From Collinsella sp. TF05-9AC (GTDB taxonomy: Bacteria; Actinomycetota; Coriobacteriia; Coriobacteriales; Coriobacteriaceae): 23,653 nt of DNA. The stretch is from contig NZ_QSSH01000006.1 in the NCBI RefSeq assembly GCF_003438495.1, positions 65,230 through 88,882 on the forward strand, read 5' to 3'. Positions 14,866 through 21,831 of this stretch are shown piece after piece. Below the pieces are notes generated by a model. It was not told where the DNA came from. It did not search any database and saw only the letters and a list, made by a program, of their open reading frames with translations. The translations under genes were made by a program, and so were the position numbers. Positions within the stretch are counted from its first letter, which is position 1. Each line of letters opens with the position of its first letter.

Positions 14866-16266
14866 CTAATCAACCACGTGGGTCGTGGCGACCTGTTTGA
14901 GCCAGGCCGCCGACTTCTTAAGACGGCGCTTATAGCCATCCATCAGATCGACCTCGACAAAGCCATAGCGATTCTTAAAGGCATTGGCCCAAGACCAGTT
15001 ATCGATGACGGCCCAGTAGTGATAGCCCCGGCACTTGGCGCCCTCGTCGATGGCCTTGGCCACCCACTCCAGGTGCTGACGTACAAAGTCGACGCGGTAG
15101 TCATCCTGGATGGTTCCTTCGGCGTCACGGTTCTTGTATTCGTCCATGATGCCGATGCCGTTCTCGGAAACGAACCACTCAAGATCGGGGTAGTTCTTAG
15201 CGCAGTCCATGCCAAAGTCGTAGAGGCCCTGCGGGTAGATCTCCCAGCCGCGGCTCTCGTTCATAACGGCGTCGGGCCATACGTACTCGTCGGCAAAGTG
15301 CGGCAGGCCGTACTGGTCGACCTTGCTCGCCGGCGCCTGAACACGCGTGGGGTGGTAGTAGTTGCAGCCGAGCCAGTCGACAACACCCTGCTTGAGGATC
15401 TCTTGGTCGCCGGCGCGGAACGGGAGCTTAACGCCGCCCTCGGCCAGGCTGTCGAGCACGTCGGCAGGAAGCTCGCCCTTGGTGATGAGGTCGAGCCACC
15501 AGCGGTTGTTGATGCCGCTGGTCATGCGCACGGCCTCGAGGTCCGCCTCGCTGGGGTTCTCCTTGGTGTAGACCGGGGTAAAGCAGTTGATCATGCCGAT
15601 CTTGGCATCGGCGCGAATAGCGCCCTCGTCATAGGCGCGACGATAGTTGGCCACGGCCAGCGCGTGCGCCAGCGAGATGTGATACTGCACGGTGCGGGCG
15701 CGGTTGAAGTCGTGGAGCTGCGGGAACCACACGCCCTCCTGATAGCGCTGCTCGGGCTCGACGATGGGCTCGTTAAAGGTGAACCAGTACTTAATCTCCT
15801 GGCCAAACTCGTGGAAGGCGACGTCGGCGTAATGTGCGTAAGCCTCGACAACCTCACGGCTCTCCCAGCCGCCACGGTTAAAGAGGTAGGTGGGCATGTC
15901 AAAGTGGTACAAGTTGACAAACGGCTCCAAGCCGGCTTCGCGAGAGGCGCGGAACAACTCGTGATACCACGCGGCACCTTCCTCGTTGAGGTTGCCGTCG
16001 GCATCGAGCAGACGGCTCCACTGGATGGAAGTGCGATAGGTATCCAGACCCAAGTCCTTCAAAATGCGAAGGTCTTCCTGGTACTTGGCCATAAAGTCAT
16101 TGCCGGCGTAAGAGCCAACGCGGTTGTAGAACGAACCCAGATCCTGGATGGACCAGGTGTCCCACAGGTTCTCGAGCTTGCCGCCCTGGTTCCACTGACC
16201 CTCAGTCTGCGGGCCGGACATAGCAGCGCCAAAGAAGAAGTCGTTGGGCAGCTGATACTGTGCCAT
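14866..16266 (-). CDS. GH1 6-phospho-beta-glucosidase
   Basis: It hydrolyses the phosphorylated disaccharide delivered by the PTS into glucose-6-phosphate and a free sugar. The 466-residue product has the GH1 acid/base E166 in TFNEP and nucleophile E368 in WFVSENG. At DNWSW the Ser (S425) replaces the Glu of ordinary beta-glucosidases, as in 6-phospho enzymes, and Y434 fits the phosphate loop, but the usual Lys seven residues after the Ser is Asn432 with a Lys one position earlier (K431). The ATG at 16266 has GAGGA six bases upstream; a longer frame reaching 16365 crosses the family C repeat. It is the first gene of the bgl-PTS operon, divergent from a GntR regulator. Confidence 0.93.
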   Translation of the reverse strand: MAQYQLPNDFFFGAAMSGPQTEGQWNQGGKLENLWDTWSIQDLGSFYNRVGSYAGNDFMAKYQEDLRILKDLGLDTYRTSIQWSRLLDADGNLNEEGAAWYHELFRASREAGLEPFVNLYHFDMPTYLFNRGGWESREVVEAYAHYADVAFHEFGQEIKYWFTFNEPIVEPEQRYQEGVWFPQLHDFNRARTVQYHISLAHALAVANYRRAYDEGAIRADAKIGMINCFTPVYTKENPSEADLEAVRMTSGINNRWWLDLITKGELPADVLDSLAEGGVKLPFRAGDQEILKQGVVDWLGCNYYHPTRVQAPASKVDQYGLPHFADEYVWPDAVMNESRGWEIYPQGLYDFGMDCAKNYPDLEWFVSENGIGIMDEYKNRDAEGTIQDDYRVDFVRQHLEWVAKAIDEGAKCRGYHYWAVIDNWSWANAFKNRYGFVEVDLMDGYKRRLKKSAAWLKQVATTHVVD

Positions 16267-16302
16267 CAAAGTCCTCGCTTTCGTGTTCCAGAGCTTCCGG
16301 TT

Positions 16303-16388
16303 GGAGACGGGTTTGCTTTGGCAGGTTATCCGGCGCGGGCGCGCACCGGCCATACCGATATCCAACCCGCCAAAACAAAACCGTCCCC
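16303..16388. repeat. Family C inverted repeat, copy 2 (25-bp arms)
   Basis: Arms 16303-16327 and 16364-16388 match as inverted repeats at 21 of 25 positions, both resembling GGGACAGGTTTGTTTTGGCA at 12424. The 36-base centre is GC-rich. It would lie in the 5' leader of the GH1 message, about 40 bases after the predicted start of transcription. Confidence 0.82.
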
Positions 16389-16433
16389 AAACGGTCGATC
16401 CTGTTGTGCGGAAGGATTCCGTTCGTTGCTTAA

Positions 16434-16461
16434 ACTATAGCGCTCTAATTTTAAAAGTAAA
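16434..16461 (-). promoter_or_regulatory. Predicted bgl operon promoter
   Basis: On the minus strand, -35 TTTACT (complement of 16456-16461) and -10 TATAGT (complement of 16434-16439) are separated by 16 bases. This is the best sigma-70-like pair in the gap. The -35 overlaps the AAAAGTAA copy at 16453-16460, as expected for a repressor site. Confidence 0.65.
16453..16460 (+). promoter_or_regulatory. Candidate GntR operator 1 (AAAAGTAA)
   Basis: First of three copies of AAAAGTAA in under 100 bases. It covers the predicted -35 of the bgl promoter. Assignment to the neighbouring regulator is inference from position. Confidence 0.55.
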
Positions 16462-16498
16462 GCGTCTTTTTCTTTTTTCTTTCTCGAACTTCTTAGAT

Positions 16499-16506
16499 AA
16501 AAGTAA
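16499..16506 (+). promoter_or_regulatory. Candidate GntR operator 2 (AAAAGTAA)
   Basis: Second copy, 46 bases from the first in the same orientation (both preceded by T), and facing the inverted third copy 26 bases later. Confidence 0.5.
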
Positions 16507-16519
16507 TATGGATGCCCTG

Positions 16520-16548
16520 TTGAGGGTTATACTTACTTTTTGTATTCA
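16520..16548 (+). promoter_or_regulatory. Predicted gntR promoter with internal operator 3
   Basis: TTGAGG (16520-16525) and TATTCA (16543-16548) are 17 bases apart. The inverted copy TTACTTTT (16533-16540) lies inside the spacer, which would let the regulator repress its own gene. Confidence 0.6.
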
Positions 16549-16570
16549 TATATGTCGGAAAGGAGGTTCC

Positions 16571-17290
16571 ATGATTCCCAAATACGAGGCGATAGCTGCA
16601 GATATTCGTCGAAGTATCGAGGATGGCGCTCTTAAACCGGGCGACAAGCTTCCCACCGTCGTTGAGTTCTGTGAGCTCTATAGCGTTTCCAAAATCACCG
16701 TCAAACGAGCTATCGAGCAAATCACCGAGGAAGGTCTTATTACCAGCCGGCGCGGATCGGGTACCTACGTTAAGGACACGGCGGGACTTCCCGGCCAGGC
16801 GTTTTTCCAGGGCAAAAACGACCGTGCCCAGGGCTTTTCGTATGAGCACCGCGGGGAAAAGGTGACCTCGGTGGTCTACGATTTCTCGATTGTTAATCCA
16901 CCAGCGGACATCGCAGCCCAGCTGGGAATTGCCGAGGATGACTTTGCCTATCACGTCGTGCGCGTGCGTCAGGCCGATGGGAAGCCCATCGTTATCGAGT
17001 ACACCTACATGCCCCTCGAGCTGATTCCAGGCCTTAAAAAGAAGGACCTGTACGGATCGGTCTACCATTTCATCCGCGAGCAATGCGGGCTGAAAATTTC
17101 GAGCTTCCACCGTACCATTCGCGCCGTGGCAGCAACCGAGGAAGAAGCCAATCGCCTGGACACCAAACCTGGCTCTCCCCTGCTCGAGCTCACCCAGATT
17201 GGCTTTTTGGACAGCGGCGCCGCCTTTGAGTATTCGGTCTCGCGCAACGTTGGCGACCGCTTTGAGTTGCACAACGTAACGTTGGCATAG
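16571..17290 (+). CDS. GntR-family (HutC/UTRA) transcriptional regulator
   Basis: The 239-residue protein has an N-terminal winged helix (residues about 3-68, with LPTVVEFCELYSVSKITVKRA as the reading helix region and the wing RRGSGTYV) and a C-terminal UTRA effector domain (about 90-235) that usually binds a sugar phosphate. The ATG has AAAGGAGG just upstream; longer frames would enter the AT-rich promoter. It is divergent from the bgl-PTS operon and most likely represses it until a phosphorylated beta-glucoside appears, as BglR/CelR-type HutC proteins do elsewhere. Confidence 0.93.
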   Translation: MIPKYEAIAADIRRSIEDGALKPGDKLPTVVEFCELYSVSKITVKRAIEQITEEGLITSRRGSGTYVKDTAGLPGQAFFQGKNDRAQGFSYEHRGEKVTSVVYDFSIVNPPADIAAQLGIAEDDFAYHVVRVRQADGKPIVIEYTYMPLELIPGLKKKDLYGSVYHFIREQCGLKISSFHRTIRAVAATEEEANRLDTKPGSPLLELTQIGFLDSGAAFEYSVSRNVGDRFELHNVTLA

Positions 17291-17305
17291 GTTTTTGTAG
17301 TCATC

Positions 17306-17341
17306 CGGGCGCTCGCTTTGAGCTGTTTTGTGCAGCGCCCG
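17306..17341 (+). terminator. Hairpin after gntR
   Basis: CGGGCGCT (17306-17313) pairs with AGCGCCCG (17334-17341) over 8 bp with a 20-base loop and no T-tract. It may weaken read-through from gntR into manA, which starts 24 bases later. Confidence 0.4.
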
Positions 17342-17364
17342 CACAACACAATGGGGGTATAAAC

Positions 17365-18297
17365 ATGTCCGATTTGATTAAGCTGACGCCGATCTTTCAC
17401 GAGAAGATCTGGGGCGGCCGCCAGCTCGAAACCGTATTTGGTTACGACATTCCCGATGGTCCCATCGGTGAGTGCTGGGCCATCTCGGCCCACCCCAACG
17501 GCGACTGCCAGATCGCTGAGGGCCCGTACGCCGGCCACACGCTGTCGTGGCTGTGGGCCGAGCACCGCGAGCTCTTTGGCAACTGTGAAGGCAAGGAGTT
17601 CCCGCTGCTCATCAAGATTCTGGACGCCAAGGACGACCTTTCGATCCAGATTCACCCCAACGACGAGTACGCCGCCAAGCACGAGAACGGCAGCTTGGGC
17701 AAAACCGAGTGCTGGTATGTGCTGGACTGCGAGCCCGGTGCCACGATCATTGTCGGCCAGCGCGCCAAGGACCGCGTCGAGGCCGCACAGATGATCGAGG
17801 AAGGCCGTTGGGACGACATGCTCAACGTGCTGCCGATCCACAAGGGCGACTTTTTCCAGATTGATTCCGGTACCGTGCATGCCATCAAGACCGGCACGCT
17901 CATTTTGGAGACGCAGCAGTCGAGCGACGTGACGTATCGTCTGTACGACTACGACCGCCCCGGCACCGACGGCAAGCTGCGCCCACTGCACATTGAGCAG
18001 AGCCTCGATTGCATCGACTTTGATGCTCAGGCTCCGACCGACGGCACGGTAACCGCACCCGAGGTCGATGGCGTGACCGAGCTCGAGTCTAACTCCTGCT
18101 ACACCGTCGATCGCGTGCGTGTCGACGGCAGCAAGACCCTCGACCAGCGCTGGCCCTTCATGTGTCTGTCGGTCATCGACGGCGAAGGCACCGTCTGCGG
18201 CGACCCCGTCCACAAGGGAAGCCACCTGCTGGCCCCGAACACCGTCAGCTCCATCGACCTCGAAGGCAAGATGGAACTGATCGTCTCGCATCTGTAG
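17365..18297 (+). CDS. manA: Class I mannose-6-phosphate isomerase
   Basis: It interconverts mannose-6-phosphate and fructose-6-phosphate using zinc. The 310-residue cupin protein is the short Bacillus-type form. Zinc ligands are readable: Q95 and H97 in SIQIHPND, E115 in KTECWY, H172 in SGTVHAI; the catalytic-arginine segment is YRLYDYDRPG at 191-200. A run of five G precedes the ATG by 7 bases. It lies 74 bases after gntR on the same strand, so it may be read from the gntR promoter; no AAAAGTAA word lies near its start. Its own strong terminator follows. Confidence 0.95.
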   Translation: MSDLIKLTPIFHEKIWGGRQLETVFGYDIPDGPIGECWAISAHPNGDCQIAEGPYAGHTLSWLWAEHRELFGNCEGKEFPLLIKILDAKDDLSIQIHPNDEYAAKHENGSLGKTECWYVLDCEPGATIIVGQRAKDRVEAAQMIEEGRWDDMLNVLPIHKGDFFQIDSGTVHAIKTGTLILETQQSSDVTYRLYDYDRPGTDGKLRPLHIEQSLDCIDFDAQAPTDGTVTAPEVDGVTELESNSCYTVDRVRVDGSKTLDQRWPFMCLSVIDGEGTVCGDPVHKGSHLLAPNTVSSIDLEGKMELIVSHL

Positions 18298-18320
18298 ATC
18301 GCACCAACAACCCAAACGCA

Positions 18321-18360
18321 ACAAGGGGCTCCCCCGTCCACCAACGGGGGAGCCCCTTGT
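18321..18360 (+). terminator. Strong terminator hairpin of manA
   Basis: A perfect 17-bp stem (18321-18337 with 18344-18360) with a 6-base loop begins 24 bases after the manA stop. An AT-rich stretch (CCATATATAT) follows. Confidence 0.85.
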
Positions 18361-18439
18361 CCATATATATCAGCCCACCCGGCTCTCCAGATCAAAAAAG
18401 CGGACGAGCAGAGCGACGTTCGCAAGCAACGTTATCTAA

Positions 18440-18568
18440 GGACCTGGACGGGCGTATGGGGCAACATCGATCGCGAGTTCCGCACGAGCCGGAGAGCACT
18501 TAATGTGCTCTCCGTGCGAGCAGGACTGCCCGAGCAGGCGATGTTGCCCCATACGCCCGCCCAGGTCC
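18440..18568. repeat. 129-bp nested palindromic element
   Basis: Outer arms 18440-18469 and 18539-18568 pair at 29 of 30 positions (single A-C mismatch). At the centre a perfect 9-bp hairpin (18491-18499 with 18505-18513) is extended by a 5-bp helix (18481-18485 with 18514-18518). The element ends 7 bases from the pcrA stop codon and lies 79 bases after the manA terminator. No target-site duplication is evident and it encodes no protein. It may be a MITE-like repeat, a structured RNA or an unusually large terminator for pcrA. Confidence 0.85.
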
Positions 18569-18575
18569 GCCGGGA

Positions 18576-21476
18576 TCACGACAGCTTGACGATCGGAGCA
18601 AAGCCCTTCATAAGCTTTTTGGTCTGGCCGGTCTTTTCGAATTGAACCTCGATCATGTCTCCGACGACCGAGATCACGGTACCCGTGCCAAAGGTCTTGT
18701 GGCTCACGGTATCACCCGCGGCAAAGTCCTGCGATGCGCTGGCACGATCGACCTTGCGCTCCACCGTCGGGGACACCTTGGACGACGGCTTTTTGACGCG
18801 CGGCGCGCCCGAGCCAAAGGTCGAGGCAACACGGCCGGCGTCGGGCGAGACCCCACGATGGCGCTCGGTCCCGTAGCTGCTGCCGCCAAAGAAATCGTCA
18901 AAACTCGATCCACCGCGCGAACCGGAACCGCCGGTCGAGCGCGTATGCGAACCGAACACCTTGCCGCCATACATATCCGAACCCACGCCCGAGCCAAAGG
19001 TGCCGTGACGGTCGCCGCGCTTCTCCCAGCCCGTGCCCTCAAAACCGGCAGAACCGATGCCGCTAAACTCGATATCCTCAAACGGAATCTCGTTGAGGAA
19101 GCGCGAGCGCGGGTTGGCAGAGGTCGAGCCGTAGGTGCGACGCGTGGCCGCATAGGTCAGGAACAGGCGCTTGCGAGCACGCGTGATGGCGACGTAGGCC
19201 AAGCGACGCTCCTCCTCGAGCTTGCCCGGATCGTCACTACCGCCAAAGTCGTGCACGTGCGGGAAGATACCCTCCTCCATGCCGGCCACGAACACCGCCG
19301 GGAACTCCAGGCCCTTGGCGGAGTGGATGGTCATCATGGTAATGGCATGCGTCTCGCCGGCCAGGGAATCCAAGTCGGAGCGCAGAGCCAGCCACTCCAT
19401 GAGTGCAGGCAGCGCCTTGCAGGTGAGCGGGCCGTAGGTGCGCTCGATCTCGTCGGCATGTACGGCACCCGCCGGCAGCTCTGTCGGCGCGGCATAGGCG
19501 TTGCCCGCGATGGCGGCGGCCAGGGCATCCTGCGGAGACAGCGCCGGAGCGGCCAAACTATCGAGCGGATTGGAGCCCGCGGCGTCACGCGCGCCAACGA
19601 GCGCCTCAAACGAGGATACCGGGGCAGATGGCCCCGGTTCGGGCGCAGGCGCGCTCACCACGACAGGCTCGGGCTCAGCGCTAGCAGGCACATCGGCAAC
19701 ACCGGCAGCGCGCAGCTCTTCCAAGCTCTCGAGCGTACCTTCGATATCCTCGTGCGTCTCCTCAAATTCGGCGGCGACGCCCAGGAATTCCTGGATGTTC
19801 TCGGCGCGGCTCTCGGACTCCATGGTGCCCTCGGCGCGGAAAGCCTGCAGCAGGCCCGTCTTATCGACGATCATCTCGACGACGTCCTTGAGCTCGCCGT
19901 CCATGCGGCGACCCTCGCGCACCAGCGCCACAAAGCTCGACAGGCCGTTGCGCACCTTGGCGCTAAACATGCCCGTCTCGGCTGTTGCGATCTCGCAGGC
20001 TTGGAAGAACGAGCAACGGTTGTCGCGCGCCAGCTGCTCAATCTTTTGGATCGAGGTGGAGCCGATGCCGCGGCGCGGCGTGTTGATAACGCGCTTGACG
20101 CTCATATCGTCTGCCGGGTTCACGATCATCTTGAGGTAGGCCATGACGTCGCGGATCTCGGCACGGTCGAAGAATCGCGTGCCGCCCACGATCTTGTAGG
20201 GCACGCCTGCGCGCAGGAACATATCTTCGAGAATACGCGACTGAGCGTTGGTGCGGTAGAACACGGCGATGTCGTCGTAACTCGTGCCTTTGGCATGCAG
20301 TTTTTCGATCTCGCCGGCAATCCAGCGGCCCTCATCGCGCTCATCGCTCGCCTGGAAAGCCTGGATCTTCTCGCCATCGCCCTCGGCCGTAAACAGACGC
20401 TTGTCCTTGCGCTGCGAGTTGTGGCGCACCACGGCGTTGGCGGCGCTCAGGATATGACCCGTAGAGCGGTAGTTCTGCTCCAGCTTAACGGTCTTGCAGT
20501 TTTTAAAGTCCTTCTCAAAGTCCAGGATATTGGTGATGTCGGCGCCACGCCAGCTATAAATGGACTGATCGTCATCGCCCACGACCATGAGGTTTTGGTA
20601 CTTGGCGGCCAGCAGGTTGGCGATCTCGTACTGGACGTGGTTGGTGTCCTGGTACTCGTCGACGCTAATGTAGCGGAAGCGCTCCTGGTACTTGTCGAGC
20701 ACCTCGGGACGGGTGCGCAGCAGCTCGAGCGTGCGCACGAGCAGGTCGTCGAAGTCCATCGCGTTGGCGGCGCGCAGGCGGCGCTCCAGCTCCAGGTAGA
20801 CCTGCGCGGCCTTTTTGTCATTAGGGCTGTCGGCGGATTTGAGCATGTCCTCGGGCCCGATCATGGCGTTTTTAGCCGAGCTAATCTTGCTGCGGATCAT
20901 GTTGATGGGGAACTGCTTTTGCTCGATACCGAGCGCCTGCATAATATCGCGCACCATGCGCTTGGAATCGTCGTCATCGTAGATGGTGAACTGACCGGTG
21001 TAGCCCAGCAGGTCAGCGTCCTCGCGCAGCATGCGCACGCACATAGCATGGAAGGTGCACACCCACATGCCGCGGGTACCGCTGGGGATGAGTGCCGCCA
21101 GACGCTCGCGCATCTCGGCCGCGGCCTTGTTGGTAAACGTGATGGCAAGGATCTGCCAGGGCTTAACACCCAGGTCGCCGAGCATATGTGCGATGCGAAA
21201 GGTCAAGACGCGGGTCTTGCCCGAGCCGGCGCCGGCAAGCACCAGCAACGGGCCCTCGGTGGTCAGAACTGCCTCGCGCTGAGCGGAATTAAGGCTGTCG
21301 ATGTCGACGAGCGGCTTGGCGGGCTTGGGTGCCGGCGCGGGAGCGTCGTAGATGTCGAGCGGGACGAGCTCGGGCTCCGGCGCAGCAGGGACGGCATATG
21401 CATCGAGCGGCACGGGTTCCGGCGCGGGCGGCACGGATACCGCGGCGTTCTTTTCCCAGGGCAAGGGCTGGGTCAT
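18576..21476 (-). CDS. pcrA: PcrA/UvrD superfamily 1 DNA helicase, extended form
   Basis: PcrA unwinds DNA 3'-5' in repair and clears proteins and RNA polymerase from DNA. In the 966-residue product, motifs appear in order: Q motif LNSAQREAV 62-70, Walker A GAGSGKT 82-88, DEYQD 273-277, QNYRS 334-338, TIHSAKGLEF 716-725, VAITRARKR 762-770. Odd parts are an N-terminal Pro/Ala extension (1-56) with a repeated VPLDxY unit, an Ala/Pro-rich insert at about 586-680 in domain 2B, and a Gly/Ser linker (about 820-905) before the C-terminal Tudor-like domain (919-964) that contacts RNA polymerase in PcrA. Typical PcrA is about 740 residues. The ATG at 21476 has GAGGAG nearby. Confidence 0.95.
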   Translation of the reverse strand: MTQPLPWEKNAAVSVPPAPEPVPLDAYAVPAAPEPELVPLDIYDAPAPAPKPAKPLVDIDSLNSAQREAVLTTEGPLLVLAGAGSGKTRVLTFRIAHMLGDLGVKPWQILAITFTNKAAAEMRERLAALIPSGTRGMWVCTFHAMCVRMLREDADLLGYTGQFTIYDDDDSKRMVRDIMQALGIEQKQFPINMIRSKISSAKNAMIGPEDMLKSADSPNDKKAAQVYLELERRLRAANAMDFDDLLVRTLELLRTRPEVLDKYQERFRYISVDEYQDTNHVQYEIANLLAAKYQNLMVVGDDDQSIYSWRGADITNILDFEKDFKNCKTVKLEQNYRSTGHILSAANAVVRHNSQRKDKRLFTAEGDGEKIQAFQASDERDEGRWIAGEIEKLHAKGTSYDDIAVFYRTNAQSRILEDMFLRAGVPYKIVGGTRFFDRAEIRDVMAYLKMIVNPADDMSVKRVINTPRRGIGSTSIQKIEQLARDNRCSFFQACEIATAETGMFSAKVRNGLSSFVALVREGRRMDGELKDVVEMIVDKTGLLQAFRAEGTMESESRAENIQEFLGVAAEFEETHEDIEGTLESLEELRAAGVADVPASAEPEPVVVSAPAPEPGPSAPVSSFEALVGARDAAGSNPLDSLAAPALSPQDALAAAIAGNAYAAPTELPAGAVHADEIERTYGPLTCKALPALMEWLALRSDLDSLAGETHAITMMTIHSAKGLEFPAVFVAGMEEGIFPHVHDFGGSDDPGKLEEERRLAYVAITRARKRLFLTYAATRRTYGSTSANPRSRFLNEIPFEDIEFSGIGSAGFEGTGWEKRGDRHGTFGSGVGSDMYGGKVFGSHTRSTGGSGSRGGSSFDDFFGGSSYGTERHRGVSPDAGRVASTFGSGAPRVKKPSSKVSPTVERKVDRASASQDFAAGDTVSHKTFGTGTVISVVGDMIEVQFEKTGQTKKLMKGFAPIVKLS

Positions 21477-21615
21477 GGGCGACTCCTCATCTGACGGACG
21501 GCGCGCCTGCGGGCGGCGCCATAGTTTGAGCCGTACCAGTATACCGAGCCGCGCGGACACCGACGCAAATCACACCACGACTCCGTGCGCCACTGTCAGG
21601 CCTGCCCCAGCGGAT

Positions 21616-21682
21616 TTGGTGCAATGGGGTCAGGTTAGTCTGCACCATGTTGCTGCAAAGTAACCTGTCCCCCTTGCACCAA
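21616..21682. repeat. Family B inverted repeat, copy 2 (22-bp arms)
   Basis: Arms 21616-21637 and 21661-21682 pair at 20 of 22 positions; the right half (21641-21681) matches 11359-11399 at 39 of 41 bases. The arms end in TTGGTGCAA/TTGCACCAA and contain CAGGTTA/TAACCTG. It is intergenic. Confidence 0.87.
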
Positions 21683-21747
21683 TCAGGGAGCCACCGATGT
21701 CATGGCAACGGTAGCGAGCGGCGGCCAGAGCGAACAAATTGGCATGA

Positions 21748-21786
21748 AAGGGGGCGGCATAGACCTTTTGGTCATGCCGCCCCCTT
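21748..21786 (-). terminator. Terminator of uppP
   Basis: A perfect 13-bp stem (21748-21760 with 21774-21786) is extended inside by GACC/GGTC around a T-run loop. It starts 46 bases after the uppP stop on the minus strand; a short TTTC follows the stem. Confidence 0.8.
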
Positions 21787-21831
21787 CGAATGACAAGTTG
21801 TCTCCCTGGCCGCCGCGCGGCGTCAACCAAG

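Larger units (their letters stand above)
16267..16570. promoter_or_regulatory. Divergent regulatory region bgl operon / gntR
   Basis: This 304-base gap holds, from left to right, the leader of the GH1 gene with a family C inverted repeat (16303-16388), the bgl promoter (16434-16461), three copies of AAAAGTAA (two direct, one inverted), the gntR promoter (16520-16548) and the gntR ribosome site AAAGGAGG. From about 16440 to 16545 it is far richer in A and T than the rest of the window. Confidence 0.8.
21477..21831. other. 355-base gap between pcrA and uppP
   Basis: No gene is visible here. It holds the pcrA leader with a possible minus-strand -10 TATACT at 21538-21543 (no clear -35), the family B element at 21616-21682 and the uppP terminator at 21748-21786. 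Confidence 0.7.

Noticed and set aside
14821..16440. A 539-codon plus-strand frame opposite the GH1 gene
   Set aside because: Antisense to a gene with intact catalytic motifs, and it runs on into the promoter region.
17355..17362. GGGTATAA just before manA as a promoter
   Set aside because: It ends two bases before the ATG, so it cannot serve as a -10 for manA; its G-run is better read as the ribosome site.
18642..21494. A 950-codon open frame on the plus strand opposite pcrA
   Set aside because: The minus strand encodes all helicase motifs. The plus-strand frame gives a His/Arg/Leu-rich product with no family resemblance, as often occurs antisense to GC-rich genes.
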